This document shows, piece by piece, positions 1 through 8,714 of a stretch of DNA of 64,000 bases (within the stretch, counting starts at the first letter, position 1; every line of letters begins with the position of its first letter). The notes under the pieces are model-generated. The model saw nothing but the letters and a program-made list of their open reading frames with translations. It made no database searches and had not been told where the DNA came from. Both the position numbers and the translations under genes were made by a program. The stretch is from an uncultured Robinsoniella sp. (lineage in GTDB: Bacteria; Bacillota; Clostridia; Lachnospirales; Lachnospiraceae): NCBI GenBank assembly GCA_900539655.1, contig UQCR01000019.1:11944-75943 (forward strand). The letters run 5' to 3'.

Positions 1-1550
1 TTCTGAAGCATATAGGCACGTTTTCCTTTGCTGCATACCAGTAAAAGCTTTTCATCGGTGCTTAAGCCTGAAACAGGTCCATTTACAGAAGAAAGGTCTA
101 CATATCGTGCGCCGTCGATCTGCGGGGTTATGGATGCATCAATGACCTGATATCCATCTGCCTTTCCTTCCTGATATTCAACAGGAGTAAAAGTTTCAAA
201 TTCGCCGTTTAGCTTATTTAATAATATATTGACCGTCTGGGTAAAGGGGTGAATGGCCGTAGAAAATGGAGGTGCATAGGCAAGATCCATGTTCTCGACT
301 GCTTCCAGTTCAGCATGCAGGGTGATGGCTGTAGCAGCAATGTCAACCATTTTATCTACAGCACCTTTACCGGCAGCCTGTAAACCAAGCAGTTCATGTG
401 TGGTTTTGTCGGCAATCATTTTCACAATAAATACAGAAGCTCCTGGATAATAGTGAGCCTTGTCATCCACTACGGAAATAACGCTGATTACATCTCTTTT
501 GGCGGCAAGGGCAGCAGCCTCACTCAGCCCGGTTTTGCCTATATTTAATTCCGGCAGCTTGCAGACGCCTGTGCCCAGTACCCCTTGGTAGGAGAGCTTC
601 TTTTCACTTATATTCTGAGCGGCAATACGTCCTTCTATATTTGCGGAGGACCCCATAGGCGACCATGCATGTTCTTCTGTTATGGCATTTGTGACGCTGG
701 CACAGTCTCCAATTGCATAAATATCTTCATCATTGGTCTGTAAGTATTCATTCACTTTTATGGTTCTGTTAGGCATAAGTTCGATGCCTGTATCCGAGAG
801 GAAGCCTGTATTTGCCCGGATTCCGATTGAAAGTATTACGGCATCGGCTTTCATTGTCCGCCTGGAAGTCTGGACTTTTTCTACCTGATCAGTTCCAAGA
901 ATAGCCTCTAACCGTGTTCCGGTAAAAGACATAATGCCTTGGTCAGCCAGATGGTTTTCAATATATCCGGCAAACTCGGCGTCAAATCCCGGCAATATCT
1001 GATCAGCCATATCAATGACAGAAACGCGCACACCTTTAGACGCCAGATTTTCAGCAACTTCCAGTCCAATGAAGCCGGCACCTGCGATAACTGCACGTTT
1101 GATACCGGAGGTTTCCAATGTTTCTCTCAGAGAGATTGCATCTTCCGGAGTTCTCATATAGAAGACATTTTTTAAATGGATCCCCTCTATTGGCGGAATG
1201 ACGGGACTTGCACCGGAAGCAATGATTAATTTGTCATAGGAATAGACACAAGATTCATTTGTCTTCAGGTTAACAGCGGTGACTGTTTTTTCAGCCCGGT
1301 TGATCTTGGTTACTTCTGTCTGGGTGGACACTTTAACACCGGTTTGCTTTGCAAAGCTTTCCGGTGTGTTGACGATCAGTTCTTCTTTGTCTTCGATCAC
1401 GCTTCCAACATAGTAAGGAAGGCCGCATCCGGCATAGGAAATCTCAGTGCTTTTTGTTAGAATCTGTACGTCATATCCCTGGTTTTCACGTTTCAACTTT
1501 GCAGCCGCTTTGGTGCCGGCAGCGACGCCTCCAATGATTAATACTTTCAT
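1..1550 (-). CDS. CoA-disulfide reductase / NADH oxidase-type flavoprotein with C-terminal rhodanese domain (3' end beyond window)
   Basis: FAD- and NAD(P)H-dependent pyridine nucleotide-disulfide oxidoreductase; the family reduces CoA disulfide, persulfides or oxygen in the cytoplasm. My translation begins MKVLIIGGVAAGTKAAAKL (FAD-binding GxGxxG-like fold). Residues 40-50 read YAGCGLPYY, the single redox Cys of CoA-disulfide reductases. A second nucleotide-binding motif (GAGFIGLEVAENL) and an FAD motif near AIGDCASV follow. From about residue 460 the sequence DGARYVDLSSVNG looks like the start of a rhodanese domain, so this is probably a CoADR-rhodanese fusion. The first 516 codons are visible. 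The start is the ATG at 1550-1548 with AGAGG upstream. It is divergent from the LysR gene at 1714, which probably regulates it. The exact substrate is not determined. Confidence 0.85.
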   Translation of the reverse strand, partial: MKVLIIGGVAAGTKAAAKLKRENQGYDVQILTKSTEISYAGCGLPYYVGSVIEDKEELIVNTPESFAKQTGVKVSTQTEVTKINRAEKTVTAVNLKTNESCVYSYDKLIIASGASPVIPPIEGIHLKNVFYMRTPEDAISLRETLETSGIKRAVIAGAGFIGLEVAENLASKGVRVSVIDMADQILPGFDAEFAGYIENHLADQGIMSFTGTRLEAILGTDQVEKVQTSRRTMKADAVILSIGIRANTGFLSDTGIELMPNRTIKVNEYLQTNDEDIYAIGDCASVTNAITEEHAWSPMGSSANIEGRIAAQNISEKKLSYQGVLGTGVCKLPELNIGKTGLSEAAALAAKRDVISVISVVDDKAHYYPGASVFIVKMIADKTTHELLGLQAAGKGAVDKMVDIAATAITLHAELEAVENMDLAYAPPFSTAIHPFTQTVNILLNKLNGEFETFTPVEYQEGKADGYQVIDASITPQIDGARYVDLSSVNGPVSGLSTDEKLLLVCSKGKRAYMLQ

Positions 1551-1612
1551 ATGTACAAAACCTCTTTTCCTGTTATATGTATTACTATAACACTTGTTTA
1601 TTAATAAGAAAA

Positions 1613-1649
1613 ATGATATTATCTTATCATAAACATAGGTAAAACCTAT
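1613..1649. promoter_or_regulatory. Probable LysR operator region between divergent genes
   Basis: Two palindromes lie between the divergent flavoprotein and LysR genes. The one at 1635-1649 is a perfect inverted repeat (ATAGGT-AAA-ACCTAT) and fits the LysR T-N11-A rule. The one at 1613-1630 has arms ATGATA and TATCAT around a 6-bp centre. The position next to a divergent LysR gene is typical of an autoregulated LysR operator. Binding itself is inferred. Confidence 0.6.
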
Positions 1650-1713
1650 AGATAAATTTGGAAGAAGTATGAAGGAAGAGCACATCCAGCTTGCGCAATT
1701 CGGAGGGATAATT

Positions 1714-2637
1714 ATGACAATCAGACATCTGAGGATTTTTGTGATGGTAGCAGACTGCGGGACAATGAGCCTGGCAGCGGAGAAGATGTTCCTGTCCCAG
1801 CCTACGGTAAGTCAGGCAATACGGGAATTAGAAGAACATTACGGGGGACTTTTGTTTGAACGGCTGTCTAAACATCTTTACATAACGGATCTGGGCGATA
1901 AGCTATTGGGATATGCCAGAGAAGTTCTTCGGCAGTTTGAATATCTGGAAGAGCAGATGCTAAGCAAAAAGCAGATGAAATTACTGCGTGTGGGGACCTC
2001 AATGACAGTAGGAACCTGTCTTTTGCCGGATATGGTGCAGCGATTTAAACAGATGCAGGAGAATGTGGATATTTTCGCCTGTGTGAATAATACAAAAGTG
2101 ATTGAACAAAAGCTCATGGAAGCGGAACTGGATGTGGCGCTGGTTGAAGGACAAGTCAAAAGCCCCGATCTGGTGGTCAGGCCGATGATTGAAGATGAGC
2201 TTGTTTTAGTCTGCGCAAAAAACCATCCTTTTGCCGGAATGAAGAGGCTTTATTTCTGCCAGTTGGAGAATCAGAAGTTTGTTATGCGGGAGAAGGGAAG
2301 CGGAACGCGGGAGCTCTTTGAAAAAGACCTGGAAAAGCACAGGGTTAAGGTAAATGTTGCCTGGGAGGTAGTGGGAACTGAGGCAATTAAACATGCCATT
2401 ATAAAGGACAACTGCCTGAGCGTAATTGCCTACAGGCTGGTAGAAGAAGAGGTCAGTTCTGGGGAAATGTATTTGTTCAGGGAAGAGAATAACAGATGGA
2501 AACGCAGCTTTGATTTGGTTTACCACAAGGATAAATTTATCAATGAGGGCATTCTTTCATTCATTGACTGTCTGCGGTTTTACGGCAGCAGAGAAGGGAT
2601 TGGCGGACTACAGATGGGAAGGCTGTCAGAGGGGTAG
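1714..2637 (+). CDS. LysR-family transcriptional regulator
   Basis: A 307-residue DNA-binding regulator, the usual length of the family. The N-terminal winged helix (MTIRHLRIFVMVADCGTMSL, then the recognition helix SQPTVSQAIRELEE) covers residues 1-60, and a periplasmic-binding-like effector domain follows from about residue 90. I chose the ATG at 1714 because GGAGGG lies 6 bases upstream and family alignment starts there; an in-frame ATG at 1669 would add 15 atypical residues. It is divergent from the CoA-disulfide-reductase-like gene with a T-N11-A palindrome between them, which suggests it controls that gene in response to a sulfur or redox signal. The effector is unknown. The next gene begins 13 bp after its stop and could be co-transcribed. 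Confidence 0.9.
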   Translation: MTIRHLRIFVMVADCGTMSLAAEKMFLSQPTVSQAIRELEEHYGGLLFERLSKHLYITDLGDKLLGYAREVLRQFEYLEEQMLSKKQMKLLRVGTSMTVGTCLLPDMVQRFKQMQENVDIFACVNNTKVIEQKLMEAELDVALVEGQVKSPDLVVRPMIEDELVLVCAKNHPFAGMKRLYFCQLENQKFVMREKGSGTRELFEKDLEKHRVKVNVAWEVVGTEAIKHAIIKDNCLSVIAYRLVEEEVSSGEMYLFREENNRWKRSFDLVYHKDKFINEGILSFIDCLRFYGSREGIGGLQMGRLSEG

Positions 2638-2650
2638 AGGGTAGATCGGT

Positions 2651-4321
2651 ATGAGTGATAAAAAAGGTTTTTTTATTTTTTTTCTTATAGTTGTGGTGGT
2701 CTGGGGGCAGAAAGTGCTGCCTGCGCAGGCTGTAAAATATCCTGATATTCAGAATGTCAGAAGAGTGACAAATGAACCCATTCAGAATAGCAGAACAGAT
2801 ACCCTTGCAAGCATGGTATCGGGCAGTGCTAAAAGTTACCGGCTGGCGTTATCTCCCTATATGGACCCTGTAATTACTTTAAAGGATTCTGCTATGGAAC
2901 AGGTTAAACTTCCCGTGGAAGTAAAGGTTTTACTCTATGAGAGTAATGAATCAGAAAATGGGGATTTTTCAAGGTTGCCAATTAATGAAAGTATACCGGT
3001 CGTGTGGTCCCAGGAAAGCTTTCAAAAAGGTCAGGCTGGGGGACAGGATTTTATACTTAAGGGAGATTTTGTATTCACGGATGGACAGAAGGCAGTGATT
3101 GAAAACTGGGAGGAGATAAAGCCTGAGCTTTCTGTGCGTATCAGTAACATAGCGAATGCTAAACGTCTGAAAGTAAAATGGAATCAGAAACGTCTGATTA
3201 TTAATTATGACAAACCGTGGGGGGCGGGACAGCTATGGCTGGAATATTCCAAGGACCTGGCTGACTGGACCTCCTGTGACGTTACGGATTCCCTGACCAA
3301 TGACTATTATGATGTGGGAACCTGCATGCTGTATGTGCCTGAGGTTGGCACCTATTATGTGAGGATTAAGATTATAGATTTTGTATACGAGGGTTATACA
3401 GATATCTGGAAGGCGGAGTATGCTACGGGCATATGCAGCAGATACCAGCCATCAGAAAGTGTAAATCCTCCCGGGGCTGACGAATCCACCGGTAACAATA
3501 CATCTGATGACAGCAGCAGCGGCTCCAATACAGAGATAGAAACGGAGTCTTCGGAAGCAGAATTAGGAGACGGAGGCAGCGGAGGCGATCGGGGTGGCGG
3601 GGGAACGAAAGAGCCGGACCGCCGTCCGAATACTCCTTCAAAGGGAGACAGTAATACTTCCGGATCAGGGAACAAGCAGAAACCGGATAAAGGAAAAGGA
3701 AGCGGTGGATCTAAAGGGAGTGAAGCGGCATCTGAAGACAAGGATGGGCACCTAACCGGAAGCGGGCAGACTGGAACAAAGGGTATGGGAGCAGATGGTT
3801 CAGGAGCAGATAGTATGGGATCTGATGGTTCAGGAGCAGATGGCATGGGAGCGGATGGTTCGGGATCGAATGGTTCGGGAGCAAATGGCATGGGATCGGA
3901 TGGTACCGGAACGAATGGGATGCAACCAGATAGTTCAGGAACTGGTGGATTAGGAACAGATGGAATACAGACAGGTGGCAGAGTAGTGGATGGATTAGAA
4001 ATGAGTGGCGCAGATATGAATTCCCATAAGGATGAGAATACAGCTCATGGAAAAAGTTCCAATAACAGCAATGAGAGAAGTTCTGCAAATTATGCCGCAC
4101 CCGGGGTGGACGAGGAGGAAAAAGAAGATGTGGAAGCTGAAAATCTGGACGGAACAACAGGATTAACAGAGGGAGTATCCGACAAAAAATCAGCAGCTGC
4201 AGGTTATACGGAGGTTAAGCAGAGGAAAAGGGAAGAAAGTTTGGATAAAAAAATAGCAACAGCTGTTTTCTGCCTTTTAGCCGGGAGCGGTGGGGTATGT
4301 TATTTCCGCAGGAGAAATTAA
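2651..4321 (+). CDS. Secreted or anchored Gly/Ser/Asp-rich surface protein, function unknown
   Basis: 556 residues. Residues 1-27 form a signal peptide (basic start, hydrophobic stretch, then PAQA). Residues 30-260 are a folded, beta-rich, Ig-like-looking region. Residues 265-480 are low complexity: acidic Ser/Gly/Asn sequence, then degenerate GADGSGADSMGSDG-type repeats (DNA 3775-3990). A final hydrophobic helix (residues 530-550) ends in FRRRN, a membrane anchor and stop-transfer arrangement like a cell-wall protein but without a visible LPXTG motif. I do not recognise the family. It sits between the LysR gene (13 bp gap) and a two-component system. The repeat tract should be prone to length change. 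A long antisense reading frame over the repeats is a composition artefact. Confidence 0.75.
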   Translation: MSDKKGFFIFFLIVVVVWGQKVLPAQAVKYPDIQNVRRVTNEPIQNSRTDTLASMVSGSAKSYRLALSPYMDPVITLKDSAMEQVKLPVEVKVLLYESNESENGDFSRLPINESIPVVWSQESFQKGQAGGQDFILKGDFVFTDGQKAVIENWEEIKPELSVRISNIANAKRLKVKWNQKRLIINYDKPWGAGQLWLEYSKDLADWTSCDVTDSLTNDYYDVGTCMLYVPEVGTYYVRIKIIDFVYEGYTDIWKAEYATGICSRYQPSESVNPPGADESTGNNTSDDSSSGSNTEIETESSEAELGDGGSGGDRGGGGTKEPDRRPNTPSKGDSNTSGSGNKQKPDKGKGSGGSKGSEAASEDKDGHLTGSGQTGTKGMGADGSGADSMGSDGSGADGMGADGSGSNGSGANGMGSDGTGTNGMQPDSSGTGGLGTDGIQTGGRVVDGLEMSGADMNSHKDENTAHGKSSNNSNERSSANYAAPGVDEEEKEDVEAENLDGTTGLTEGVSDKKSAAAGYTEVKQRKREESLDKKIATAVFCLLAGSGGVCYFRRRN

Positions 4322-4455
4322 TTTAATGAAAATTAATTTGTGATTGGTGAGACAGAACGGGAGTTGGATCGTATATAGTGATATGGAACTAATATACCGT
4401 GACAGGAATGAATTTCAAACATACGCTGGAGTTTAGAAGGAGAATTAATAAAGTG

Positions 4456-5133
4456 ATGTACCGAATATTAATTGTTGAAGATGACCGTGCACTGCGCACT
4501 GTTAATAAAATCTATTTTGAGCAGGCGGGTTTTCAGGTGTATGAGGCGGAGAATGTAGAACAGGCATACAGGAAGATGGAACAGTCAGAGGCAGACTGCG
4601 TTTTGCTGGATATATCCCTTCCCGATGGGAATGGATTTGAAGTATGCAGTAAAATGAAAGAAAGAAGGGACATCCCCATTATTTTTGTATCTAATCATCT
4701 TGAGGAAGAAAATCGGATTAACGGATTTTTGGCAGGTGGTGATGATTACATAACGAAGCCATACAGTTTAAAGGAGCTGGAGCTGCGCATTTATGCCAGG
4801 CTTAAGCCCTATGGTACCCAGGAAGCTGCGGACCGTATTCTGCATTTTCCACCAATTGAGATTTATGTATCTACAAGAACGGTGGTCTGCGGGGATAAGA
4901 AGATTACTTTTACCGCTGCTGAATTTAATATTATCTATTTTTTGGCCAGACATCCGGACAAGGTGTATTCTGCCGCCAAGATCTATGATAATGTCTGGAA
5001 CCAGCCAAACCTTGGTGACGCACATACCGTTCAGGTTCATCTTGCACAGGCGCGCAAGAAAATGAACGGACTGAGGGAGGGACACAATTACATTGAAACA
5101 ATATGGGGACGAGGATATAAGTTCAATTCATAA
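4456..5133 (+). CDS. OmpR/PhoB-family response regulator
   Basis: A 225-residue response regulator. The receiver domain starts MYRILIVEDDRALR with the acidic pocket ED; the phospho-acceptor Asp is about residue 52 in VLLDISLPDGNGF, and the conserved Lys lies in ITKPYSLKELELR. The C-terminal winged helix ends IETIWGRGYKF, typical of OmpR-type DNA binding. The start is taken at ATG 4456; GTG at 4453 is equally possible, and AAGGAG lies at 4437-4442. An ATG at 4399 would add a non-family extension. The histidine kinase gene overlaps its 3' end by 41 bp, so the two are a translationally linked pair. The targets may be the ABC genes that follow; this is inferred from order only. Confidence 0.9.
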   Translation: MYRILIVEDDRALRTVNKIYFEQAGFQVYEAENVEQAYRKMEQSEADCVLLDISLPDGNGFEVCSKMKERRDIPIIFVSNHLEEENRINGFLAGGDDYITKPYSLKELELRIYARLKPYGTQEAADRILHFPPIEIYVSTRTVVCGDKKITFTAAEFNIIYFLARHPDKVYSAAKIYDNVWNQPNLGDAHTVQVHLAQARKKMNGLREGHNYIETIWGRGYKFNS

Positions 5134-7135
5134 TTATAAGAAGATCATTTCCGGGTTATTTATGGTGTTTGCCGTTGGAATCCTTGCATTGGCTGCTTTT
5201 GGAATCTTGGATAAACTGGATAACAAGTACTCCCATTATTCGGTGCAGCCGGTAAAAGGCGTATTGACAATTGACGGCGACACATTTAAAGATGGGAACT
5301 ATCTGTGTCCGATTGATGACTGGGAGTTTTATAATAAAACGCTTTACTATGGAGGTATTGGTGAACGAAACAACCCGGGATACATATTTATCGGGCAATA
5401 TTCCGACTATTCTATGCGACAGAAAAATGAAAGTGCGTTTGGGTGTGCCTCTTATCGCCTGAAGATTGTGAACCTGGGGGAACCGGTGATTTTAAGCATG
5501 GAGGTGCCGGAGCTTTTTTGCGCTTCCCGCATTTATATTAATGGGAAACTGGCAGCAGAGCTTGGAGACTTGGAGAAGGACACTTACCATGGAGTGATAC
5601 AGAATCAGGTGGTCAGTTTTGAAGCAGAGAAAGAAACGGAAATGGTATTTGAAATCACCAATTACGAGCACTATTACAGCGGCATGTTTTATCCGGTGAT
5701 TCTGGGACAGACCAGGGTGGTAACCGGGATAATCTTTACACGCCTGATTGTATATGGAATTCTGTGCATCTCGGCGGTTACAATGGCTCTTTTCTCTCTG
5801 GTGATATGGAAAAATGGTAATAAGAAAATATATATTCTGTATGGCGTATTATGCCTGGCATATGGGCTGCATGTAAGTTATCCGTTTGTGCGATGGCTTG
5901 GGATTCCCGATGTGAACTTCCTTTATGCGCTGGAAGACTGCAGCGAATATATCATGATCGCATGTGCAGCGGCAGTTAGTGCCTTAATAGCCGGAGATGA
6001 CAAAAAGGATTATTTCAGGAAGGGCATGGTGCCCTTATGCATTGGAATATGCCTTTTTGCCTTTTTTGTACCTTTATTTATTTTGACGAAAGCGCCGGGG
6101 TTAAATGGTATTTACGGCGGTATTATAGATGGTTACCAGATTTTTATCGGCTGCTATATGCTGTTGATGGCATTTAAAGCAGTTTTGGCGGGAAAACGGG
6201 GATCGTATCTTATGCTTTCCGGAAATGTGATATATGGAATCGGTATTCTATGGGATGTATTTACCAGCAATCTGTTTGAACCGGTACGGGGAGCATGGCC
6301 GAAGGAGTATGCGGGGTTCTGCCTGATTCTGGTATTTTCTGTTATGCTTCAGTTTTATATCCGTGAAATACAGGAAGAAAACGAAAGGCTCACCAGTCAT
6401 CTGGAACAGGAGGTAAATGTGCGTACACAGGAGTTGACCGGACTTCTGAAAGAGAGAAAAAAACTGCTCCAAGAGGTGGCACATGACCTGAAGGCTCCGG
6501 TTTCTTCCATCCAGACTTTTATTGAATTTATGAAAATCGGAAATGTGCGGATAGATGATGAGACACGGGCATATCTTACTGCGATTGAACAAAAATCAGA
6601 AGAGGTGCAAAGCAGGGTGGCGAATCTTCAGGAACTTTCTGTGGATGACCGGATTTTATTCAAGAAAAAGAGGCAAAGCCTCAATGATTTTCTGCAGGAA
6701 CTTTATGATAACCATCTCCCGGATGCCCAGGCATACGGCATATATTTTCATATCAGCCTACCGAATCAAAAAGTATACATGGACCTGGATGAGAATCTGA
6801 TGGCAAGGGCGCTTGGAAATATTATTTACAATGCTTTTGATTTCACGCCATTTGAGGGGAAAATTTATCTTCGGATGGATATTAAGAAAGAAATACGGAT
6901 TACCATAAGTGACAGCGGAAAGGGGATTGGGAAAGAGGACCTGCCCCACATTTTTGAAGCAAATTATTCAAGGAGGGCTCCGGGTGAACCCAGGGGAAGG
7001 GGATTGGGACTGCATATTGCGAAGACCATTATCGACGGTCATGGCGGGTGGATTCAAGCGGAATCAGAACCGGGAAAAGGTACCGTGTTCTCTATTTATT
7101 TTGATGTAAGACAAAGGAGCAAAAGTCATGAGTGA
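5093..7135 (+). CDS. Membrane histidine kinase with 7TM (7TMR-DISM-like) sensor
   Basis: About 680 residues. A first membrane helix (about residues 20-38) is followed by an extracellular beta-rich domain to about 215, which has the layout of a 7TMR-DISM extracellular domain. Seven or so hydrophobic helices span 220-410, then comes a short coiled coil (ENERLTSHLEQEVNVRTQEL). The HisKA box is VAHDLKAPVSSIQ with the phospho-accepting His near residue 463. The HATPase domain carries NIIYNAFDFT (N box), DSGKGIG (G1) and RGRGLGLHIAK (G2). The start is a TTG at 5093, after GGGAGG; the gene overlaps the response regulator. If that start is wrong, the next good one is the ATG at 5162. The ligand is unknown. 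An ABC resistance operon follows 117 bp downstream. Confidence 0.88.
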   Translation: MKQYGDEDISSIHNYKKIISGLFMVFAVGILALAAFGILDKLDNKYSHYSVQPVKGVLTIDGDTFKDGNYLCPIDDWEFYNKTLYYGGIGERNNPGYIFIGQYSDYSMRQKNESAFGCASYRLKIVNLGEPVILSMEVPELFCASRIYINGKLAAELGDLEKDTYHGVIQNQVVSFEAEKETEMVFEITNYEHYYSGMFYPVILGQTRVVTGIIFTRLIVYGILCISAVTMALFSLVIWKNGNKKIYILYGVLCLAYGLHVSYPFVRWLGIPDVNFLYALEDCSEYIMIACAAAVSALIAGDDKKDYFRKGMVPLCIGICLFAFFVPLFILTKAPGLNGIYGGIIDGYQIFIGCYMLLMAFKAVLAGKRGSYLMLSGNVIYGIGILWDVFTSNLFEPVRGAWPKEYAGFCLILVFSVMLQFYIREIQEENERLTSHLEQEVNVRTQELTGLLKERKKLLQEVAHDLKAPVSSIQTFIEFMKIGNVRIDDETRAYLTAIEQKSEEVQSRVANLQELSVDDRILFKKKRQSLNDFLQELYDNHLPDAQAYGIYFHISLPNQKVYMDLDENLMARALGNIIYNAFDFTPFEGKIYLRMDIKKEIRITISDSGKGIGKEDLPHIFEANYSRRAPGEPRGRGLGLHIAKTIIDGHGGWIQAESEPGKGTVFSIYFDVRQRSKSHE

Positions 7136-7151
7136 TCATGGCTTTTTTTAA

Positions 7152-7186
7152 TTCCTTATAGATTTCTTATAATTGGGTTGTATGAT
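7152..7186 (+). promoter_or_regulatory. Probable response-regulator-activated promoter of the resistance ABC operon
   Basis: Two 11-bp direct repeats (ttccttataga and tttcttataat, 7152-7173) overlap where a -35 box would lie, and a good -10 TATGAT is at 7181-7186 with no recognisable -35. Direct repeats spaced by one helical turn over a poor -35 are the usual layout of OmpR-type activated promoters such as those of lantibiotic-immunity transporters. Which of the two flanking response regulators binds is unknown. Confidence 0.5.
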
Positions 7187-7217
7187 ACCAGTATCAACAG
7201 AAGGAGAGGAAGCTGTA

Positions 7218-7250
7218 TTGCAGATAGCTGCAAGCGGCGACAGGTGTTAA
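7218..7250 (+). other. Possible 10-residue leader peptide ORF before the ABC ATPase gene
   Basis: A strong ribosome site (AAGGAGAGGAAG, 7201-7212) is followed 5 bases later by a TTG-started frame of ten codons (LQIAASGDRC) ending TAA at 7248-7250, one base before the ATG of the ATPase gene. The ATPase start has no good site of its own, so translation may be coupled to this leader. It could also be chance. Confidence 0.35.
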
Positions 7251-7251
7251 A

Positions 7252-7959
7252 ATGAATATTATTTTAGGAACCAATCATTTATGTAAAAACTTTGGAACAC
7301 AAAAAGCGGTAAAAGGTGTTTCTTTAAAAATCCCCGAACATTCGGTATATGGACTGCTGGGGGCAAATGGGGCAGGAAAATCTACGATTTTAAAAATGCT
7401 GACAGGAATGCTTCACCCTACTGCGGGAGAAATATTTTTTGAAGGCCACCAGTGGCAGAGAAAAGACCTTGCCAGTATTGGAGCGCTCATTGAAGCGGTA
7501 CCTCTTTATGACAATCTGACGGCAAGAGAAAATCTAAAGGTCAGAACAACCGCACTACAGATCCCGGAGAAAAGGATTGAGGAAGTACTGCAGACCGTAG
7601 AATTAACCAATACGGGAAAGAAAAAGGCAGGACAGTTTTCCATGGGTATGAAACAGCGTCTGGGTATCGCCATTGCCCTCTTAAATCACCCGAAACTTCT
7701 GATACTGGATGAGCCTACCAACGGACTGGATCCTTTTGGAATCCAGGAACTGCGGGAACTGATCTGCTCCTTTCCTAAAAAGGGAATAACCGTTATCATA
7801 TCAAGCCATATTCTCAGTGAGGTTAACCAGATGGCGGATTATGTGGGGATCATTTCAGGCGGCATCCTGGGATATCAGGGTAAATTCAACAAGGAAGATG
7901 ACCTGGAAGCATTATTTATGGAAGTAGCGGGAAAATACCGCAGAGAGGGGGAAATCTGA
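7252..7959 (+). CDS. ABC transporter ATPase, lantibiotic/cationic peptide resistance type (BcrA/LanF/CprA-like)
   Basis: A 235-residue ATP-binding subunit. Walker A is GANGAGKST (about residues 39-47), the Q-loop region follows, the signature is FSMGMKQRLGIA, Walker B is LLILDEPTNGLD and the switch His is in ISSHIL. Together with the two following membrane proteins it forms a LanFEG-like exporter that removes cationic antimicrobial peptides from the membrane, as known for NisFEG and for CprABC of Clostridioides difficile. Its stop overlaps the start of the next gene (TGATG). A two-component pair lies on each side, so the locus looks peptide-inducible. Bacitracin-type substrates cannot be excluded. 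Confidence 0.9.
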   Translation: MNIILGTNHLCKNFGTQKAVKGVSLKIPEHSVYGLLGANGAGKSTILKMLTGMLHPTAGEIFFEGHQWQRKDLASIGALIEAVPLYDNLTARENLKVRTTALQIPEKRIEEVLQTVELTNTGKKKAGQFSMGMKQRLGIAIALLNHPKLLILDEPTNGLDPFGIQELRELICSFPKKGITVIISSHILSEVNQMADYVGIISGGILGYQGKFNKEDDLEALFMEVAGKYRREGEI

Positions 7960-8714
7960 TGTATCAATGCATTGTTTCAGAAAGAATAAAAATAAGGCAT
8001 ACATTCCTGAAAATATTGTGCTATGCAGCACCCCTTGCAACTTCTTTGATTTCCCTGTTCCTTGCTTCTAATTATGCACAGGTAGACAATTTTAACTGGT
8101 GGTATGGAATGATTATGCCTGGAATGCTCACCATTGCCTGTACATTAAGTGCTGGAATTGACAAGAAGCTAAAGGACCAGGCGGTGTTGGTTATGCCAAT
8201 TAAAATGAAACGTATATGGTATGCCAAGACTGCCGTTATGGCGGAACGTTTTGCTATTTCCTGTCTGTTCATTCTAATCGTTTCATTTGTGGAAGGAATA
8301 TTATTTCGGGATACCAACTATCCCCTTGTATCCAATACTTCTATGCTGGCTGGAACGGTGCTGATGATCATTACTTCTCTGTGGCAGATTCCCCTGTGTA
8401 TGTTTCTGGGTTATAAGATTGGGATTTTCCCAACTTTCATCATTAATCTGGCAGCATATATTGTCTTCAGTGCAACGGTATCACTAAGCAGCTGGTGGAT
8501 AGCAGTCCCTTACGCTTATACGTCCAGAATGATGATCCCGGCAATTGGCATCCTGCCAAACGGTCTGATGGCAGAACCCGGGAACTTCACCTTTACACCG
8601 GAGCTGCTTTCAAAGGGCGTGTACCTGCCGGGAATCATATTATCGATACTGCTGTTTGCCGTGATTACGTACCTCACAGGCAGATGGTATGAAAACAGGG
8701 AGGCACAGAATTAA
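7959..8714 (+). CDS. ABC permease, lantibiotic immunity MutE/EpiE-like (LanE/CprB type)
   Basis: A 251-residue membrane protein with about six hydrophobic helices and no ATP-binding motif. It starts inside the stop of the ATPase gene (TGATG) and ends with TAATG overlap into the next permease, so the three are translationally coupled. The motif-poor sequence with length near 250 and paired permease genes fits the LanE/LanG arrangement of lantibiotic-immunity transporters. Assignment to the E type is from order and length. Confidence 0.82.
   Translation: MYQCIVSERIKIRHTFLKILCYAAPLATSLISLFLASNYAQVDNFNWWYGMIMPGMLTIACTLSAGIDKKLKDQAVLVMPIKMKRIWYAKTAVMAERFAISCLFILIVSFVEGILFRDTNYPLVSNTSMLAGTVLMIITSLWQIPLCMFLGYKIGIFPTFIINLAAYIVFSATVSLSSWWIAVPYAYTSRMMIPAIGILPNGLMAEPGNFTFTPELLSKGVYLPGIILSILLFAVITYLTGRWYENREAQN

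Noticed and set aside
1669..1713. Earlier LysR start
   Set aside because: The ribosome site GGAGGG belongs to the ATG at 1714, and family proteins begin there.
3394..4157. Long minus-strand frames across the surface protein repeats
   Set aside because: They mirror the Gly/Ser/Asp repeats as Pro-rich sequence and have no ribosome sites.
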